From: Phycisphaerales bacterium | GTDB lineage: Bacteria; Planctomycetota; Phycisphaerae; Phycisphaerales; UBA1924 | DNA length: 18,070 nucleotides | Assembly: GCA_016764015.1 (NCBI GenBank) | Contig: JAESSR010000187.1 | Location: forward strand, 1 to 18,070 | Reading direction: 5' to 3' | Part shown: piece by piece, positions 13,953-18,070 of the stretch | Layout: every line of letters starts with the position of its first letter | How positions within the stretch are numbered: the first letter of the stretch is position 1 | Notes under the pieces: generated by a model | Seen by the model: the letters and a program-made list of their open reading frames with translations, nothing else | The model's database searches: none | What the model was told of the DNA's origin: nothing | Position numbers and translations under genes: made by a program

Positions 13953-15698
13953 TTATCGGCCCAAGACCAACAACTGCTGCATGAGCTCGTCGGCTGTCCG
14001 AATCACACGCGATGAGGCTGAATAGCCGGTCGATGTCAAGATCATGTTGGTGAACTCTTCACCGAGATCAACATTTGAGAGCTCGAGCGCACCTGAAACG
14101 AGCCCGCCGAGCCCGAGTTGCCCTGGAGGCGCTACGGACGCTGGTCCTGAGTTTGGCCCGGTGGTGAACATGTTGCCCCCTTCATCAATGAGCCCCGCGG
14201 GGTTCGTGAAGTTGGCGAGGACGACCTGCCCCATTGTTTTCACAGCACCGTTTGAGAATCGCCCAAAGATCACGCCGTCTTCACCCGCTGCGAACGACTG
14301 GAGCGTTCCCGGAGGAAGCCCGTCGAGTGTCAATCCGATCATACTCGAAGGCGACGCAGCGAGTGATGTCGTATTGCCCTTGTCAGAGAGGAACTGAACC
14401 GACCAACTGAGCAATGGATCTGCACCCGTGTTGGATCGATCAACAGTCAGTGTGATTTCGGAGTTATCGGGATCAGGCTGCCCGTTGTTATCGAATGACA
14501 GCGTGCCATTAGTGAGTGCAAAGCCGGGCGACGACTCATCTTCTGAATCGACATAGTACCGCCAGATGGGTCCTGAATCGGGGGTTGAATCGAGCACCAT
14601 CGTGATATTTACTGAGACCTCTGCACCAAGTGAATCAAACCCAACAATCGTTGTCCGCAAGCTCTCGCCGTCGGCAGTTGCTGACTTTGAAGTGGCGAAT
14701 GGTGCACCGATCGATGCGCCTGATGCATCGAGCAGTTCGATATCTCCGGGTGCAATCACAAGGTCGTTGACCGAGCCGGTATTGCTCACAATCTGTATGA
14801 TCCCCGTCGCCGGATCAACCGTCACGCCCGGCGTGTTGCCGTCTGGGTTGGCGACACCAGTGTTTTGAATACCAATGGTCGATGCAAGGAAATCCATGTA
14901 GTCTTGGACTGTTGTGCTTGCGGTGATGGCGAATGTTGCATCTGGCAGATCGGTGCCGCCGCGTGTTGCGCCGTTGGTGCCTCGGAAGTTAATCGTCTGC
15001 CCAGCCGCGAACGCGGGTGTACCAGAGCCGGGGAGATCCGGGTCTTCGATGCTTGCCAATGGTGTGGTCGATGTGATGAACCCGCCGCCAATCGCAGAGA
15101 ACCCAACGGTCTCGGTGCCCATCAGATCAATGATCGAGCCTTGGGTTGGGATGTCGCCGTCTTTGTTGAGATTGCCAACGAGTGCGATGTTCCTGGTTGC
15201 TTCAGCGATTGTTTGCTTGCCGACCGGGATGTTGATCGGGACGAGTTGCCCGGTCAAGATATTGAACTGGTCATCGACCGCATACCCAAGGAGTTTCTGG
15301 CCTCCAACTGTTGCGAGGTTGTCGTCGGAGTCTTGGCGGAATGCGCCCGCTCTTGTATAGAAGGTAGACCCACCCCGTTGAACGAGGAAGAATCCGTTGC
15401 CATCAATCGCCATGTCTCGCAGATCACCCGTGCCGGTAAACCCAGCCGCGCTGAAATCTCGTTGAATCCCTGCAATGGCGACGCCGTTGCCGATCTGCTT
15501 CGGGTTTGAACCACCACGGAGTTCACTCGGGCTTGTGCCAAAGCCCAGGCTTTGTGAGAAAAGCGATTCAAAGAGAATCCGTGAGCTTTTAAAGGCGGTC
15601 GTATTCACATTGGCGACATTATTACCAATGACATCAAGCCTGGCGGATTGGGCATTGAGCCCAGAGAGTCCGGCGAAGAGCGCGCTAGTAAGAGCCAT
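13953..15698 (-). CDS. flgE: FlgE, flagellar hook protein
   Basis: 581 residues. ATG 15698 has AAGGAAG four bases upstream. The N-terminal rod-family motif is clear: LFAGLSGLNAQSARLDVIGN then NVANVNTTAFKSSR. It continues with MAIDGNGFFLVQRGG and TRAGAFRQDSDDNLAT. The C-terminus, LELSNVDLGEEFTNMILTST and GYSASSRVIRTADELMQQLL, is the typical coiled-coil D0 end. The middle (about 150-430) is variable, as in hook proteins exposed on the surface. Subunits are exported and assembled under the FlgD cap, with length set by FliK, both encoded just upstream. FlgF and FlgG share these ends, but length and neighbours favour FlgE. Confidence 0.96.
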   Translation of the reverse strand: MALTSALFAGLSGLNAQSARLDVIGNNVANVNTTAFKSSRILFESLFSQSLGFGTSPSELRGGSNPKQIGNGVAIAGIQRDFSAAGFTGTGDLRDMAIDGNGFFLVQRGGSTFYTRAGAFRQDSDDNLATVGGQKLLGYAVDDQFNILTGQLVPINIPVGKQTIAEATRNIALVGNLNKDGDIPTQGSIIDLMGTETVGFSAIGGGFITSTTPLASIEDPDLPGSGTPAFAAGQTINFRGTNGATRGGTDLPDATFAITASTTVQDYMDFLASTIGIQNTGVANPDGNTPGVTVDPATGIIQIVSNTGSVNDLVIAPGDIELLDASGASIGAPFATSKSATADGESLRTTIVGFDSLGAEVSVNITMVLDSTPDSGPIWRYYVDSEDESSPGFALTNGTLSFDNNGQPDPDNSEITLTVDRSNTGADPLLSWSVQFLSDKGNTTSLAASPSSMIGLTLDGLPPGTLQSFAAGEDGVIFGRFSNGAVKTMGQVVLANFTNPAGLIDEGGNMFTTGPNSGPASVAPPGQLGLGGLVSGALELSNVDLGEEFTNMILTSTGYSASSRVIRTADELMQQLLVLGR

Positions 15699-15727
15699 AC
15701 AACTTCCTTTCAGTATCTATCGAACAA

Positions 15728-16222
15728 TCAATCGGGTGCACGCCCTGCGAGGGCATGGACCAGCGATGCATTTCGCACAACGCGTGCCGGATTGACCAAG
15801 GGTGCCGACGGGTGGCCTGGCACGGGTGTCTCACCGTCAGAACCGCTTGTTTTTAGCGAAACAAACCCATCGATGTTATCGATGACCCTTGGATCTGTAT
15901 CCTGATACGCCTCAAGCACGATTCGATTGCGCACATCAACGCGCAGAGTCCGCTGGTTATGCAGGATCAGCGCATGGTCAACTCCGGCCGCCGCGGCAAG
16001 ATCAACCGCCCGCGCGATGGTCGATTGTTCTGATTGAATATACTGCCCAGAAACCGATGGCGCAAAGCGAATCCCGAGTTGGGTTTCAGGTTTGCCGATC
16101 ATCGCGCCAGCGAGCATCGCATCGAAATCTGGTTCCCCGATCGGGATGTCCGACCCAAGAACTTCGATGGGGTGAATGCCGCTGGCGAGCGATTCGAGCA
16201 GTTGGACCTCGATGGATTTCAT
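15728..16222 (-). CDS. Flagellar operon protein resembling TIGR02530
   Basis: 164 residues. It lies between flgD and flgE, where TIGR02530 proteins are found in Bacillus-type and other flagellar operons. The middle fits the remembered pattern: IQSEQSTIARAVDLAAAAGV (62-81), then ALILHNQRTLRVDVRNRIVL (84-103) and VIDNIDGFVSL (113-123), corresponding to the family's ..I..AV..A..KG...SLIL...LA.IV.V.NRTVITA....... FTNIDGAV.L. The molecular role is not established; a link to hook assembly is inferred from position. The N-terminal 50 and C-terminal 40 residues are extra and poorly conserved. The start has only a weak AAAG upstream. Confidence 0.8.
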   Translation of the reverse strand: MKSIEVQLLESLASGIHPIEVLGSDIPIGEPDFDAMLAGAMIGKPETQLGIRFAPSVSGQYIQSEQSTIARAVDLAAAAGVDHALILHNQRTLRVDVRNRIVLEAYQDTDPRVIDNIDGFVSLKTSGSDGETPVPGHPSAPLVNPARVVRNASLVHALAGRAPD

Positions 16223-16244
16223 AACTTTATATGTTCATGATGAC

Positions 16245-16868
16245 TTATACATCACTCGAAACTGTTGGATGAACCGGACGATCAATCGAACTCCCGGGGA
16301 TAATCCCGCCACCAATAGTGGCATCGTTTGCATCGATGACACCGCTGCCCAGCGGGTCGTTGGTTGTCCCGTTATTATTATCATCTCCGATGTCGCCGTC
16401 GCCATCAATGTCACCGTCGTCGTTCTGGTCGTCATCAACTGGTGGATCGACGAGGTCATCGATCGGGCCGACGATTTCATCGACATTGCGAAAGAACATC
16501 CGCGATCCATCGAACATATTGAGCACCGGGCCGTCTTGTGTCATTGAGACTGAGATGACCAGATCTGAAACCCGTCGGTTGTCGAGTGTAATCCCTGAAA
16601 CAAGCGAGCCGATGAGCAATGAGGCCGATGCGAACTCGCTCTGTGTGACAAGGCGTTGGAGCGAGTTGGTGATCTGCGTGTCTGACTCGATCGAGCGGAG
16701 TGTCGCGAGTTGATCGAGCATCGCGCTGGTGTCGTTTGGCGCGAGTGGGTCTTGGTTCTGGAGTTCGGTAAAGATAATCTGCAAGAACTGCCCGCTGGTG
16801 AGTGTACTAAAGGCATCACCGGTTGATGGCGGCGCTGATGTGGAGTTAAATGAAGGGATGGCGCTCAT
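16245..16868 (-). CDS. flgD: FlgD, hook-capping protein, with Asp-rich tail replacing the usual C-terminal domain
   Basis: 207 residues. The N-terminal FlgD domain is clear: FLQIIFTELQNQDPLAPNDT (28-47), then MLDQLATLRSIE (50-61) and LQRLVTQSEFASASLLIGSL (70-89). FlgD caps the growing hook and is needed for FlgE polymerisation. After about residue 132 the expected Ig-like/tudor part is missing. Instead there is an Asp/Gly/Asn-rich run (about 137-166) with DQNDDGDIDGDGDIGDD, which resembles EF-hand or dockerin calcium loops (D.N.DG.I) though the usual 12th-position acidic residue is not clearly in place. A low-complexity end follows. ATG 16868 lies 21 nt after the fliK stop with a weak AGAAAG upstream. 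Confidence 0.9.
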   Translation of the reverse strand: MSAIPSFNSTSAPPSTGDAFSTLTSGQFLQIIFTELQNQDPLAPNDTSAMLDQLATLRSIESDTQITNSLQRLVTQSEFASASLLIGSLVSGITLDNRRVSDLVISVSMTQDGPVLNMFDGSRMFFRNVDEIVGPIDDLVDPPVDDDQNDDGDIDGDGDIGDDNNNGTTNDPLGSGVIDANDATIGGGIIPGSSIDRPVHPTVSSDV

Positions 16869-16889
16869 GGTGTCTGCTTTCTCTGTGTG

Positions 16890-18070
16890 CTACGCGATGG
16901 CATCAAGGCCGATCTGACTCCAGATAGATTCCGGTTGCCCGGCCTGAGATTCATTATTCTGATCCGAGTTGAATCCTGCGAACGGATCATTGGGGGATTG
17001 GTCTGGGTGCCCATCGTTGGGATGGCGCTGGGCATCTTGCCCGCCCTGCTGATGATCGGGAGCATGCCCCACTCCATCTTGCGGGCGGGCATTCGGTTCG
17101 TCGGGTGTTGGTGCTCTATCGATTTGAATCTGTTCGAGGCTGATCCCCTTTGATCGCAATGCAGAGCTCAACTCATTCACACTGTTTTTGAGGAACTCGG
17201 ATGCTTCTTGTGTGCTTGTCTCGAACCGAATCCCGAGTCGATCGCCGTTGGTTTTTATTTGGATACGGATCTCGCCGAGGTGCCCGGGTGTGAGTTTGAG
17301 TGTCATCTCCGAATCGCCCGATCGCATAAGTGAAGCGAGCCCGCGCTGAACCTGGGCAAGCACGCTCGCCCGCTTGGTTTCGCTGGGAAGCTCTGTCTTG
17401 TTCATGTTCTCAACAAGCGATCCTTGAGTCGTATCACGCTGTTGTTGGGAGATATTGCCCGAATCTATGCTTGTTATTGCTCGGACAGCTTGGTTCGACT
17501 GTGCCCGCTGAACGCTTGCAACCTGCGACGCGTTTCGAGTGGTGCGTTGCTGATCGGCATTGATGTGTAGATTTGGAGCCGCTTGCGAAACCACGCCCGC
17601 TGCATCAGTCTGCTGAGCCGATGATTGTGTTGTATTGGCTTGAGCTGGATATGTTTGCGATTGTTGTTCAACTTGAGGCTGTTGTGATCCAGCGTTGTGA
17701 GTCGCTCGGTGCTGCACCTGAAGCTGAGGACGAGTCACATTGACATCTCGATTTGAGCCTGGATTTCTGCCCGAAAACTCGTTGGGCTCTGAATCATCAG
17801 CAGCTGTCAACGCAGGACCCGATGTTTCCTGCTTGGGCAAATCCTGTGCCTGTTGACCCGCTTGAGCTTGCTCTTGTGAAACCGGAATGTTGCTCAACTG
17901 ATTCTGCCCGAGTCTTGTTTCCACCGCGAGGCTGGCGAGATTCGCTTGGGCTGCGTGGGTCAATGATCTTGATACGCTCTTGATGGTAAGCTTGGCTTGA
18001 TCGCTCTGGTTTTCGAGCAAACGGAACGCCGCATCGTTGGCCTGGGTTGCCTGTTCTTGTGTTGTTTCGA
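16890..18070 (-). CDS. fliK: FliK, hook-length control protein, 5' end cut by window edge
   Basis: The frame is open from the right edge; 392 codons are visible and the true start lies outside. A TTG at 18020 is in frame but not a likely start because coding continues upstream of it. The visible N-terminal part is Gln/Ala/Ser/Asn-rich, as in FliK linkers that act as the molecular ruler. The conserved Flg_hook domain lies at about 17115-17318: MTLKLTPGHLGEIRIQIK, RLGIRFETSTQEASEFLKNS and LSSALRSKGISLEQIQID. Next comes a hydrophilic Asp/Gln/Pro/His-rich tail. FliK is secreted and, through FlhB, stops hook export at the right length. It is followed 21 nt later by flgD, the common order. Confidence 0.93.
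   Translation of the reverse strand, partial: ETTQEQATQANDAAFRLLENQSDQAKLTIKSVSRSLTHAAQANLASLAVETRLGQNQLSNIPVSQEQAQAGQQAQDLPKQETSGPALTAADDSEPNEFSGRNPGSNRDVNVTRPQLQVQHRATHNAGSQQPQVEQQSQTYPAQANTTQSSAQQTDAAGVVSQAAPNLHINADQQRTTRNASQVASVQRAQSNQAVRAITSIDSGNISQQQRDTTQGSLVENMNKTELPSETKRASVLAQVQRGLASLMRSGDSEMTLKLTPGHLGEIRIQIKTNGDRLGIRFETSTQEASEFLKNSVNELSSALRSKGISLEQIQIDRAPTPDEPNARPQDGVGHAPDHQQGGQDAQRHPNDGHPDQSPNDPFAGFNSDQNNESQAGQPESIWSQIGLDAIA

Noticed and set aside
14865..15509. Long plus-strand open frame opposite flgE (214 codons), and similar ones opposite fliN, flhF, flhB, flhA and fliL.
   Set aside because: Each lies wholly or largely antisense to a gene with unmistakable family motifs, shows no domain pattern, and most likely arises from codon bias on the coding strand.

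Overview
This window is one long, uninterrupted flagellar locus. Every supportable gene is on the minus strand, so transcription runs from the right edge (position 18070) to the left edge. The organism is a motile bacterium that uses FlhF/FlhG to place its flagella and a sigma-28 class sigma factor (FliA/WhiG type). FlbD/SwrD, a TIGR02530-type operon protein, an Asp-rich EF-hand-like tail on FlgD and long low-complexity extensions on FliN, FliO and FliP together suggest Planctomycetota, perhaps Phycisphaerae. That placement is a guess at about even odds; no marker gene here proves it.

Layout in transcription order. Hook block: fliK (5' end outside the window), flgD, a TIGR02530-like gene, flgE, flbD. 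Motor block: motA, motB, fliL, set off by a 140-bp gap that holds a sigma-28-like promoter and a hairpin abutting the motA Shine-Dalgarno. Switch and export block: a 155-bp gap, then fliN, fliO, fliP, fliQ, fliR, flhB, flhA. Placement and regulation block: flhF, flhG, a possible 50-residue Cys-rich membrane peptide, an unrecognised two-helix membrane protein, and the sigma factor, cut by the left edge. Many junctions overlap or nearly touch (fliO/fliP, fliR/flhB, flhF/flhG), as in a translationally coupled operon.

How the parts fit: FliK and FlgD control hook length and assembly of FlgE; FliP, FliQ, FliR, FlhB and FlhA, with FliO as assembly factor, form the export gate; MotA/MotB are the stator, with FliL beside them; FliN is part of the C-ring; FlhF and FlhG set site and number; the sigma factor would direct late genes.

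The points most worth a second look are: (1) fliP is interrupted by an apparent 1-nt frameshift, so its conserved C-terminus (VDGW...GSL..SF) lies in an overlapping -1 frame with a TGATG stop/start; (2) FliN carries two copies of a 19-residue peptide that are identical in protein although their DNA differs at 7 sites, all synonymous, and no fliM lies between fliL and fliN; (3) motA appears to have a sigma-28-like promoter whose predicted transcript begins at or next to a stem-loop touching the ribosome-binding site; (4) FlgD has lost or replaced its usual C-terminal half by an Asp-rich EF-hand-like tail; (5) one or two unrecognised small membrane proteins lie between flhG and the sigma factor. 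I saw no mobile elements, CRISPR arrays, tRNA or rRNA genes. No gene-free stretch exceeds 300 bases.
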